A DNA stretch of 64,000 bases from an uncultured Cellulophaga sp. (GTDB lineage Bacteria > Bacteroidota > Bacteroidia > Flavobacteriales > Flavobacteriaceae): the NCBI GenBank assembly GCA_947496695.1, contig CANMEI010000010.1, positions 79,419 through 143,418 of the forward strand. The letters are read 5' to 3'. Positions 1-9,100 of this stretch are shown piece by piece. The stretch's first letter is position 1; every line of letters begins with the position of its first letter. The notes below the pieces were generated by a model. That model did no database searches and was not told the DNA's origin. It saw only the letters and a list, made by a program, of their open reading frames with translations. Both the position numbers and the translations under genes were made by a program.

Positions 1-698
1 GTCCTGATCATTCAAAAAGTTTAGCTGATATGAGTGTTTTTGATATTCATAAAGTGATAGAAATATGGCAACATGAATACCAACTTTTAGGAGCAAATGA
101 TACAATTAATTATGTGCAAATATTTGAGAATAAAGGAGATGTAATGGGTTGTAGTAATCCGCACCCACATGGTCAAATTTGGAGTCAATCTAGTTTACCA
201 AACGAAGTTTATAAGAAAGACGAACACCAAAAAACTTATTTCAATAAAAATAAAAGAAGTTTATTAGGTGATTATTTAGTTCAAGAAATAGAAAAAAATG
301 AACGAATTATCTATGAAAATGATCATTTTTTAGTGCTAACACCATTTTGGGCAGTGTGGCCTTTTGAGACCATGATAGCACCAAAGCAACACTTAAAAAA
401 TATTAGTCAACTTACAGAAGATCAATCTTTGGCTTTTGCTGATGCTATTTCAAAAATAACAAGAGCATACGATGCACTTTTTAATTGTTCTTTTCCGTAT
501 TCTAGTGGTATTCATCAAGCACCAACTAATAATTTACCAAATGATCATTGGCATTGGCATATGAGTTTTTATCCTCCTTTATTACGTAGTGCAACGGTGA
601 AAAAATTTATGGTTGGTTATGAAATGTTTGGCACACCACAACGTGATATTACTGCAGAACAAGCTTGTGAAAGAATAAAAAACTATTGTAATAAATAA
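1..698 (+). CDS. galT: Galactose-1-phosphate uridylyltransferase, 3' part
   Basis: Second enzyme of the Leloir pathway: exchanges UMP between UDP-glucose and galactose-1-phosphate in the cytoplasm. The frame is already open at base 3, where PDHSKSLADMSV (a conserved GalT stretch) is read, so the gene starts before the window; the ATG at 30 is internal. The visible 232 residues include the catalytic His-Pro-His in NPHPHGQIW, a second histidine-rich stretch (HWHWHMSFYPP) and the C-terminal GYEMFGTPQRDITAEQA. GalT proteins are about 350 residues, so roughly a third is missing. Its usual partner galK would be expected upstream or downstream; it is not in the sequence that follows. Identity is firm. 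Confidence 0.95.
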   Translation, partial: PDHSKSLADMSVFDIHKVIEIWQHEYQLLGANDTINYVQIFENKGDVMGCSNPHPHGQIWSQSSLPNEVYKKDEHQKTYFNKNKRSLLGDYLVQEIEKNERIIYENDHFLVLTPFWAVWPFETMIAPKQHLKNISQLTEDQSLAFADAISKITRAYDALFNCSFPYSSGIHQAPTNNLPNDHWHWHMSFYPPLLRSATVKKFMVGYEMFGTPQRDITAEQACERIKNYCNK

Positions 699-820
699 TG
701 GATTATTTTTTTATAATAGAAAATTAATCCATTATTTATTTTAATCAAAAGTTAAAGTAAAAACATAACTATTATTCTTTAGTTAGTTATATTTGCTTAT
801 TACTAATCATTTTTAAGGCC

Positions 821-1015
821 TTGAATCACATTAAGTACGTACTGTTAACATCTGACAACAAATATGTTGTAGAATACCTCTTAAAGCAGCTTATTTTAAG
901 TGATAGTATTACTGAAGCCTTAATTTTTGAAAGCCAAGAACTTGCAGTTGGTTTTAAAAAAATGCTAATTAAAGATTGTAATTTAGTGTGTTCTATAAAC
1001 ACATATATTGATTAA
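821..1015 (+). CDS. Small hypothetical protein (64 aa)
   Basis: Unrecognised short protein, translated from a TTG because no ATG lies in frame upstream of the coding stretch. It has a soluble, mixed alpha/beta composition with no signal peptide, three cysteines, and a segment (FESQELAVGFKKML) that looks like an amphipathic helix. It lies between galT and the convergent short-chain dehydrogenase, 13 bases from the latter's stop. The codon use resembles its neighbours and I read it as a probable real gene, but the non-ATG start and small size leave doubt. Confidence 0.45.
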   Translation: MNHIKYVLLTSDNKYVVEYLLKQLILSDSITEALIFESQELAVGFKKMLIKDCNLVCSINTYID

Positions 1016-1028
1016 TTATAACACAATT

Positions 1029-1847
1029 TTATCCAAAAGCTGATTCAACTGCACCACCGTCAATTCTTATATTTGAACCATTAATATAACTGGCGTGTTC
1101 AGAACATAAAAAAGTAACAACTGCACCTACTTCTTCAGTTGTTCCTCTACGTTGCATAGCAATATGTGGTCTATTATTTTTTACAAACCATTTTACAGCT
1201 TCTTCAACTGAGCAATCTTTTTCTTTTGCTAATTCTTCCATCATAGCATCAGTCATTGGAGTTTCAATAAATGCTGGAGATATGACATTGAATAAAATAT
1301 TCTCTTTAGAATATGATCTTGACAAACATTTTGATAGGTTTATAATGGCTGCTTTGCACGCATTATATGGACTTTCATCTACATAAGGTTGAAAAGCATT
1401 TTCAGATGAAACCATAATCATACGACCCCATTTTAATTTTTGCATTTGAGGGATAAAAGCACGTGCGATTCTTACCGATCCCATTAAATCAACGTCAATT
1501 GTTTTCATCCAATCTTCATCGGTCAATTTTAAAAAATCATCAGCAGCACCTCGTGCACCAGCAGCATGAAATATTATATGTGCACCTCCAAACTCATTTT
1601 CAATTTTAGACGCTAATGCTAATATATCATCGTTTTTTGATATATCAGCAGCAATTCCCATTACTTTAGCACCATTTGTGCATTCTTTTTCTATTTGTTT
1701 AACAGCATTTTCTAAATCTTTATTTCCTTCTTTGTCTGATAGAATAATATTTACACCTTCTTTTGCCAAATATTTAGCAGTTTCAAAACCTATACCTGAA
1801 TCTCCACCGGTTATTAGCGCATTTTTTCCTTTTATATTTAAGTCCAT
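1029..1847 (-). CDS. Short-chain dehydrogenase/reductase (SDR)
   Basis: NAD(P)-dependent oxidoreductase of the classical SDR family, 272 residues, cytoplasmic. Seen: the Rossmann glycine motif TGGDSGIG at residues 13-20, an NNAG-equivalent written HAAGARG near 94-100, the catalytic Ser around 147-148 (MVSSEN), and the Tyr161/Lys165 pair in YNACK. The C-terminal part (FLCSEHASYINGSNIRIDGG) is the usual SDR end. The substrate cannot be told from sequence. It is divergent from the sulfatase gene with a 266-base gap between them, so co-regulation is possible but not shown. Start ATG at 1847 fits the family length. Confidence 0.9.
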   Translation of the reverse strand: MDLNIKGKNALITGGDSGIGFETAKYLAKEGVNIILSDKEGNKDLENAVKQIEKECTNGAKVMGIAADISKNDDILALASKIENEFGGAHIIFHAAGARGAADDFLKLTDEDWMKTIDVDLMGSVRIARAFIPQMQKLKWGRMIMVSSENAFQPYVDESPYNACKAAIINLSKCLSRSYSKENILFNVISPAFIETPMTDAMMEELAKEKDCSVEEAVKWFVKNNRPHIAMQRRGTTEEVGAVVTFLCSEHASYINGSNIRIDGGAVESAFG

Positions 1848-2113
1848 ATGTTTTATAATTTATATAGATTAAAATTAGGGTACCTCAACGTTATATATTG
1901 ACTCAAAAGATTAAATGTATAATTGTAACAGATTATTTGTCAATTAAAATATTAAAAAGTATTAATTACATATGTTTAGTTTCAAAAAGTTAATGATTCT
2001 TTAAAAGAAAGATAATATTATTGCTCTTTGTTCTTTATCAAATATATTTATGCAAAATTTTAGAATAAATAAGGTAAAACTCTTATTTATTAATATTGAA
2101 TTAAATATAACCA

Positions 2114-3694
2114 ATGAAAAGGAAGTTGAAATTGCCGTTACTTTTTGTAACAATTGTGCTTGTCGCATGTAATTCTGAAAAGAAAAATGAAGAAGAAAAA
2201 AAAGTCACTAATCAACAACCAAATATTATATACATATTGGCCGATGATTTAGGGTATGGTGATGTTCAATCGTATAATTCTGAAGGTAAAATACCAACAC
2301 CAAATTTAAATGAAATGGCAAGTAATGGTGTTCGTTTTACAGATGCACATACGTCATCTGCTGTTTGTACACCAACGAGATATAGTATTATAACAGGACG
2401 TTATAATTGGAGAACTTCTTTAAAACAAGGTGTCGTAAGTGGTTATTCTAAATCATTAATAAAACCTGAGCGTACTACCGTTGCTAGTATGTTAAAAACC
2501 CAAGGGTATACAACAGCTTTTATAGGTAAATGGCATATGGGATGGGATTGGGATATTACTAAAAAAGATTCTCTATACCCTATTGATAACCTAAAATCTA
2601 GACCAGAAGTTAATTTTAATACCGATATTAAAAATGGGCCTAGATCACATGGTTTTGATTATTCTTTTGGTTTTTGTGGTTCTTTAGATATGCCCCCATA
2701 TGTATATGTTGAAAATAATACACCAACAATGACACCTAAAAAAACAACAATTTCTGTTGATGATAAAGGTGTGTGGAGAAAAGGATTAACATCTGATGAT
2801 TTTGACCATGCGAGTGTTTTACAAGATTTAACTGATAGGGCTGTGAATTATATAGAAGAAAAATCAAAAGGAGAAGAGCCTTTCTTTTTATATTTTCCAT
2901 TGCCAGCACCACATACACCAATTTTGCCATCAACTGAGTTTTTAGGTAAAAGTAACACTAATATGTATGGTGATTTTGTAATGCAAGTAGATGATGTTGT
3001 TCGTCAAATTAGAGAAACTTTAAAAAAACAAGGTATTTCAGAAAACACAATGATTGTTTTTACTAGTGATAATGGGTGTTCACCAAAAGCAAATTTTAAA
3101 GAATTAGCTAAAGTAGATCATGACCCTAGTTATGAGTACCAGGGTATGAAATCAGATTTATATGAAGGTGGTCATAGAGTTCCTTTTATTGTCGAATGGC
3201 CAAATAAAGCATTAAAAAATGTGGTAGATAGTACTGCTATTTGCACCACTGATTTTTTTGCAACTTGTGCAACTATAACTGGTTATAAAACTAAAGATGA
3301 TGAAGGTGAAGATAGTTTTAGTATGTTACCTTTACTAACAGGGGAAGGTAAAACAGAGATAAGAGATGTTATTGTTCATCATTCTGTTGATGGTTCTTTT
3401 GCAATTACACAAGGAGATTGGAAGCTTTTAGTAGCTAAAGGTTCTGGAGGTTGGAGTTACCCATCTAATTGGCAAATTAACAATCAAAAACTTGATTTAC
3501 CAGAGATGCAGTTGTATAATTTAAAAGATGATATAGGAGAAACTAAAAATTTAATTACTGAAAAGCCAGAGAAAGCAATAGAGTTGAAAAATGTACTTAA
3601 AAAGTTAATTCTTGATGGTAGAAGTACACCAGGAGCCAAGCAACAAAATGATGCTATGGAAGATTGGAAACAAATTGAAACTATAATTAATTAA
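2114..3694 (+). CDS. Lipoprotein sulfatase (formylglycine-dependent)
   Basis: Sulfate-ester hydrolase of the alkaline-phosphatase-like superfamily, 526 residues, probably acting on sulfated glycans. A lipoprotein signal ends in LVAC (Cys19), so the enzyme is membrane-anchored in the envelope or on the surface. Seen: metal-binding Asp44-Asp45 in ILADDLGYGD, and the sulfatase signature CTPTR beginning at Cys85, the residue expected to be converted to formylglycine; GKWHMG and SDNG metal/substrate motifs follow. An anaerobic or FGE-type maturase is not in the window. It is not inside a recognisable polysaccharide-utilisation locus, so the substrate is unknown. A strong terminator follows. Confidence 0.92.
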   Translation: MKRKLKLPLLFVTIVLVACNSEKKNEEEKKVTNQQPNIIYILADDLGYGDVQSYNSEGKIPTPNLNEMASNGVRFTDAHTSSAVCTPTRYSIITGRYNWRTSLKQGVVSGYSKSLIKPERTTVASMLKTQGYTTAFIGKWHMGWDWDITKKDSLYPIDNLKSRPEVNFNTDIKNGPRSHGFDYSFGFCGSLDMPPYVYVENNTPTMTPKKTTISVDDKGVWRKGLTSDDFDHASVLQDLTDRAVNYIEEKSKGEEPFFLYFPLPAPHTPILPSTEFLGKSNTNMYGDFVMQVDDVVRQIRETLKKQGISENTMIVFTSDNGCSPKANFKELAKVDHDPSYEYQGMKSDLYEGGHRVPFIVEWPNKALKNVVDSTAICTTDFFATCATITGYKTKDDEGEDSFSMLPLLTGEGKTEIRDVIVHHSVDGSFAITQGDWKLLVAKGSGGWSYPSNWQINNQKLDLPEMQLYNLKDDIGETKNLITEKPEKAIELKNVLKKLILDGRSTPGAKQQNDAMEDWKQIETIIN

Positions 3695-3707
3695 TAACTT
3701 CATATAA

Positions 3708-3753
3708 AAATAAATAAACCCTCTAAATTTATTTTTAGAGGGTTTATTTATTT
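3708..3753. terminator. Bidirectional terminator between sulfatase and tamL
   Basis: Perfect 20-bp inverted repeat (3708-3727 with 3734-3753), core CCCTCTAAA / TTTAGAGGG with A-rich and T-rich flanks and a 6-base loop. It sits between two convergent genes and should stop transcription from both; the right arm reaches the tamL stop codon. Confidence 0.85.
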
Positions 3754-6061
3754 AAAAAGGATACCCAATAGCAAAATTGAACATTAAATTATCATCTCCG
3801 CCGTCAAAAAAAGGAATTCTACTACGTTCGCCTTCATCGTAATAAGGTACTCGAAAAGGAGAGGCTAAATCAAAACGAATAACAAAACTTTGTATATCAA
3901 CTCTTAATCCGAAACCTACACCAGCACCCAATTCCTTTATCCAGTTGCTGCTAAATTTGCCTTTACTACTTAATTCCTCAAGAAAAGCAATATCATCGTC
4001 AGTGTCATCATCTGATACTTCTAAATCATATGTAAGCCATATATTTCCAACATCAGCAAAAAGTGCTCCTTTTAAATAAGAAAAAATAGGAAAACGGTAC
4101 TCAAGGTTAGCTTCCAGTTTTAGATTACCTGATTGGTCGTAATATGAGCTAGTATCATCATCATCAGAATAAAAAGTTCCAGGCCCTAATGATCTAATTT
4201 GAAATGCTCGAACACTATAAGCTCCACCAGAGAAAAACTGTTTAGCGTAAGGCAATGTAGAAGAATTACCATAAGGTATTCCTAAACCTCCATAAGCACG
4301 AGCTATAAGTGCATTTTCATTATTCCAACGGTGATAAAACCTAAAATCAGCATCTATTTTTGCATATTGTGCATAATCTAAACCAAAAGCAGTATAACTA
4401 CCACCTGTTAAAAGGTTTAAAGTATTACCTGCAATATCAAAATTGGTAGAGAAATATATGGGATTGGTTTTATCTTCATCAACTAATTCATTATATGTAA
4501 ATTTATAATTAAGACCAGCAATAAATTGTTGTTCAAAACTACTTTCTAAATAGGAGTTTTCATCTAATATTTCCTCAAACTCTTCAGTAGTATTACTTAA
4601 ATTTACATAATTTATACTTATAGGATTAAGCTCATGGTAAACGTATTTGTTTTCATTCCACAGATAACCAAAAGAACTTGTTAAAGATGTAAGTGTATAT
4701 AAATCAGTTCTATTTAAAAATTCGAATCCTAAACTAATTTTAGTTTTAGGAACATTATCTTTAAACCAACTAGGTGAAAATGGCACCAACCTCGGAATAA
4801 TTAAATCAGTGGTTAAACCACCTCCAATACTACTATTACTATCACTAGCTGTTAATTGAACTTCATAAGAGAAATTACCTGTAATACTTAAAGTTTCACC
4901 ACCACCAAAAACATTTCGGTTACTATGAGAAATTGATATTCCTGGACCTGTGAATCCGTTAGATTTTGTTAAACCTTGTAACTCAATTCGAGCAGATCTT
5001 TTAGTTAAAGGTGATAAATAAATATCCATATCTAATGAGCCTGCATCATCAATAACAGTTGTCGTATCTTTTTCTTTAAATTGAATATTTACATATTTGT
5101 AACTTCCTATTGATGATAACCTGTTGCTAGTAAGCCTTGCAGTATTTGCATTGTATTTTTCGCCTTTTTTAAAAAGAATATATGGTTCTAGTCTCTCTGG
5201 TTTAAAAAATTCATTTTCTTGAATAAAATTGATTCTGTTAACAATACTATTTTCTTCTACAGATGTAGAATCTTCAATAGTATATTTTGGATAAACTGTA
5301 ATGGAATCAATTGTGTAAGGGATAGTAGATTTTTGTGGAGTATTTTTTTTAAGTCGTAGTAATAAATCAAATTTACGAGTTTCATACCTACTTGTATCTG
5401 CTTCAAAAATCAAAAAATCAGAATTAAAATTATAATACCCTCTTTGTTTTAATTGATTGTCTATACGTTCACGTTCGTATTTTAATAAAGCTAAATCAAA
5501 TCTACTACCAGGTTTAATAGGAGTATTAGTTAATATTTTTTTAATCTCTGCATAAACAAGAGTTGAATCGTTTTGAAGCTCAAGTTTTTCTAAGCGATAG
5601 GGTTTTGGCAAAGTTGCTGTATATTTAATACTGCCGTATTTTGGCGTGGTAGTAATATCAGAACTTACTCTATTATAAAAAAAACCTTTATTATCTAATC
5701 GGTTACGCATTAAATTTTCAACACGTTGCGGATCAACATCTGATAAGTAAACAGGTTCTTCTCCAAATTTTTTATTTAACCATTTATTTATAAAACCGAG
5801 TTTATCTTTTTGTGATTTAAAATGATAATACAAACCTAAACGCATTCCTAAAAATTTAGAATTTGGTTGTGATGGAATTAAAGTATATAACTCTTCTTTA
5901 ATTTTTTTAGTGCTTAATGTATCTTCTTTGGCTTCTAAAATTATTTCAGATCCTGTGTATAAAACTTCTCCTTGTGGTACGTATTTAGATATTCCGCATG
6001 AGTAGCTAATAAGGACAACCAAAATGCTAATTAAATAAGTATGTTTAAAATTCTTTTTCAA
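3752..6061 (-). CDS. tamL: BamA/TamA-like outer-membrane lipoprotein (TamL)
   Basis: Omp85-superfamily protein of 769 residues. The N-terminus is a lipoprotein signal with lipobox ISYSC (Cys22), the trait that separates the Bacteroidota TamL form from proteobacterial TamA. POTRA-like beta/alpha repeats fill about residues 30-350 and a C-terminal 16-strand barrel follows, with typical aromatic-rich strands, the motif GGAYSVRAFQIRSLGPG, and a terminal Phe (GYPF). It lies 50 bases downstream of tamB in the same direction, matching the family pattern in which the TamA-type pore works with inner-membrane-anchored TamB. Role: outer-membrane protein insertion or envelope lipid transport; inferred from family. 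Confidence 0.88.
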   Translation of the reverse strand: MKKNFKHTYLISILVVLISYSCGISKYVPQGEVLYTGSEIILEAKEDTLSTKKIKEELYTLIPSQPNSKFLGMRLGLYYHFKSQKDKLGFINKWLNKKFGEEPVYLSDVDPQRVENLMRNRLDNKGFFYNRVSSDITTTPKYGSIKYTATLPKPYRLEKLELQNDSTLVYAEIKKILTNTPIKPGSRFDLALLKYERERIDNQLKQRGYYNFNSDFLIFEADTSRYETRKFDLLLRLKKNTPQKSTIPYTIDSITVYPKYTIEDSTSVEENSIVNRINFIQENEFFKPERLEPYILFKKGEKYNANTARLTSNRLSSIGSYKYVNIQFKEKDTTTVIDDAGSLDMDIYLSPLTKRSARIELQGLTKSNGFTGPGISISHSNRNVFGGGETLSITGNFSYEVQLTASDSNSSIGGGLTTDLIIPRLVPFSPSWFKDNVPKTKISLGFEFLNRTDLYTLTSLTSSFGYLWNENKYVYHELNPISINYVNLSNTTEEFEEILDENSYLESSFEQQFIAGLNYKFTYNELVDEDKTNPIYFSTNFDIAGNTLNLLTGGSYTAFGLDYAQYAKIDADFRFYHRWNNENALIARAYGGLGIPYGNSSTLPYAKQFFSGGAYSVRAFQIRSLGPGTFYSDDDDTSSYYDQSGNLKLEANLEYRFPIFSYLKGALFADVGNIWLTYDLEVSDDDTDDDIAFLEELSSKGKFSSNWIKELGAGVGFGLRVDIQSFVIRFDLASPFRVPYYDEGERSRIPFFDGGDDNLMFNFAIGYPF

Positions 6062-6111
6062 ATTTGTTGCTTTGTATATGATGTGTCCATACTCTTTATT
6101 AAGTATGTACT

Positions 6112-9100
6112 TTATTCCTCTTTCTTATTTTTGTCTATGTCCTCTTTTTTTATTGGGTTGAATAACTCGCTAAAACTATTGAATTCTTTATTAAAAATTA
6201 AAGCGACACCTGTAATAATAAGTTGCCCGTCAATTATGTTTTCATATTCATTTTTACGAAACCCCTTTAAACGGTACCTCCCATCTTCAGATAATAAATA
6301 TTCTAAACTCACATTACCAATTATAGGAGTTTCTTCGTCTTCGGTTTGAGCGCTTCCTTCAACATCGACTGTACTTCCTGCAGTAACTATTAACCTATTA
6401 TTAAAAAGTTTTTTCTGAGCATTAATATTTAGTTGAGTTCTGTCTTCTTCAGTGTCGCCAGAATAATCAGTATAGCTATCAAAGTCAAAACCTAATTCAA
6501 AACCAGAATTACCTAATAACTTATCTGAAAATGTATTTAATTGATCAGAAAGTACTTTGCTAACATTATTTCGAGCTATAGTTGCAGTTCCGCCACTACT
6601 ACCATCACTACCAGAAGTAGGGAAGAAACGATTTAATGTTAATAATGAAAAAACTTGTTTATTTAATTCCGATTCTTGTTCGTTTAGTTGTTGTACTTGT
6701 TCGTAAACAGTACCACTTAATGAGCTTTGTTCATCTTCTGGCATATCTAAAGCAAACGAGATTTCTGGAGCTAATATTTGACCATCTACATTTAAATAGA
6801 CTAAAAATGAAAGTACTTGTTGGTATTTACTTGATACACTAGAATCTTCACCAGAAGTAAGACTAGACATTAACGGACTTGCAGATGCATCTACATTATA
6901 AATAGCGGTCACATCTAAATCAGCATCCGTTGGGCTTCCGTTCCAAGTAATAGTGCTGCCAGTTTTGATTGTAAATTTTCGTTTTACGACATTGTACAGT
7001 ATAGTTTCATAATGCCCGTTGTTTAATTCATACCTACCAGACAAACTCATCACACCAGTAGAATTCATCCCGAATTTTAAATTAGCTTCTCCCGAAACTT
7101 GAAGATTATCTCCTGTTTTTTCATCAATAATTACGTTAAATACAGCATCATTGTCAATTTCTAATATTGTATTTACTTTATAGCCTTTTAATACTGATGT
7201 AGATTCTTCTTCTTTATTTCGGGTAAGAATAGCATCAGGGTTTTCTTGATTAACAAAAATTACGACTCCGTCTCTTTCTTCAATATCTAATTGTGATTCA
7301 GGAATTATATAGGTAATATCAGTATTTTCATCTATCCTAAATAAACCAGAAACTACAGGTAAATTTAAATCTCCTTTTATAGTAATATCAGCATCCATAC
7401 TCGCTTTTCCGTAAAAAAGCTCACTGTCTTCTTTTGTAGAATTCATCACCTGAAATCCGTCTGCTTTTAGGCTAAGGTCAAAAGAAGGGTTAGTAAGTGA
7501 TTTAGTTTTAATAGACCCGTCAACGGCAAAAGTATCATTGTTGCTGTCATTTATTTTAAAATTATTTAGATAGATTCCTGAGTTATCTATTTCAAGTGTT
7601 TCATTCGTTATTTTGAAAAAGGCATTTAGAGCAGCTACTGTAAATTCTGTATTATTAAAATCAAAGTTACCTTCGTAAACAGGGTTGGTTGTTGTTCCAC
7701 TGACTTTTATATTTCCTGAAATATTACCAGCAGTATTTGTTATAGCGTTATTAGAAAAAGATTCTAAAACTTGTAAACCCAATTTATTCAGCATTAAATC
7801 TAAATTTAGGTTAGCGCCAGTTTCAGATGCGGCATAGTCTCCGAGAAGATCCATATCAATATCCCCATCTTTTAAAGCCATATCAAAATTATACTTTGCA
7901 TTTCCGGTAGAATTAGCTTTTAAACTAAGGTTGCCTAGCGGATTTTGTAGTGCAGTTAATTGTTTAATGTTAAAATTAGCTACGATACCAGTTGCTCCAA
8001 AAGGGTTTTCAATAATAAAACTCCCATCCACCAAACCAGAAGCTAAAGCTTCGTCAGGGTTAAGTAGACTTAAAAATGTCTGTAGTTTAAAATTGTCAAA
8101 TACAATACCTAAATGTTCTTTTTTAGTTCCATTTATAGAGTTACTTATTGATAATTTTTGAGTGTCTTTTTTTAAAGTTACATTTTTAAAAACTACGCTA
8201 TTTTTTCCAATTCTAATATTGTTATTTTCAGGTATTGACCATTGCTTTTTATTGAAAATTAGTTCTTCTGGTTTAATATGTAATTTGATAGTATCATTAG
8301 CTAAAGCAACCTCTGAACCAATATGTAGTAGTTTTTGTTTGTCATCATAAGAGGTGAAATCTAATAGCATTACATTATTCTTCAAGTTACCTTCAAAAAT
8401 TGTTTTTTTAATTAAAATAGGATCAGATGATAAGCCATTTACACTAGCTGTAAAATTTAGGTCTGTAGCATTACCATTTATTAAAATACTTAGACTATCA
8501 ATAGAACTTCTGATATACATTGTTGCAGGAATAAGTAGTGATGCATTGAGTTTTTTTGATGCAGCATTAAAGTTTGCTTTTATTGAAATTGTATCTAATT
8601 TTTCTACATTTTTCAGAAAAACTTCAGTCAAGATTGGGGTAGGTTTTAATGTGAAATCCATATTCATTACTATAGGATTCACATCTGTATTTTCTACAAT
8701 ACTATCAGAAAAATAATTATTTATTTGAGCTTTTATTGCAGTACTAAGTTTATCAACTGAACCATTCGCTCTTAAATTACCGTTTAAAAATTTGCTATTA
8801 ACTGTTATGTTAGTATTATTAGAATCAATTTTAGTATTTAGTTCCACACTACTCATTCGGTAAGGTTGATCATTAAACACAGCAATTGTTTCAATTATTT
8901 TAGTATTCAATTCAAAATCAGCAACATTTCCTTTAAATTCAGCATTTAACTGAGTAGCCATTTTTATATTTTCATTGGTTACACCTAATGCGTATAAATC
9001 GGCACCAATTACATTTAATTTTAATTTGATAGCAGAAGTAATAGAATCTAAATTAAGATTTGTAATTGCTTTAATATTCAGGTTTTTATCTTTAAAGTTT

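Noticed and set aside
8354..8716. 120-codon plus-strand frame, and other plus-strand frames across 6.0-10.9 kb
   Set aside because: All are shadows of tamB, whose A/T-rich repeats leave the opposite strand open.
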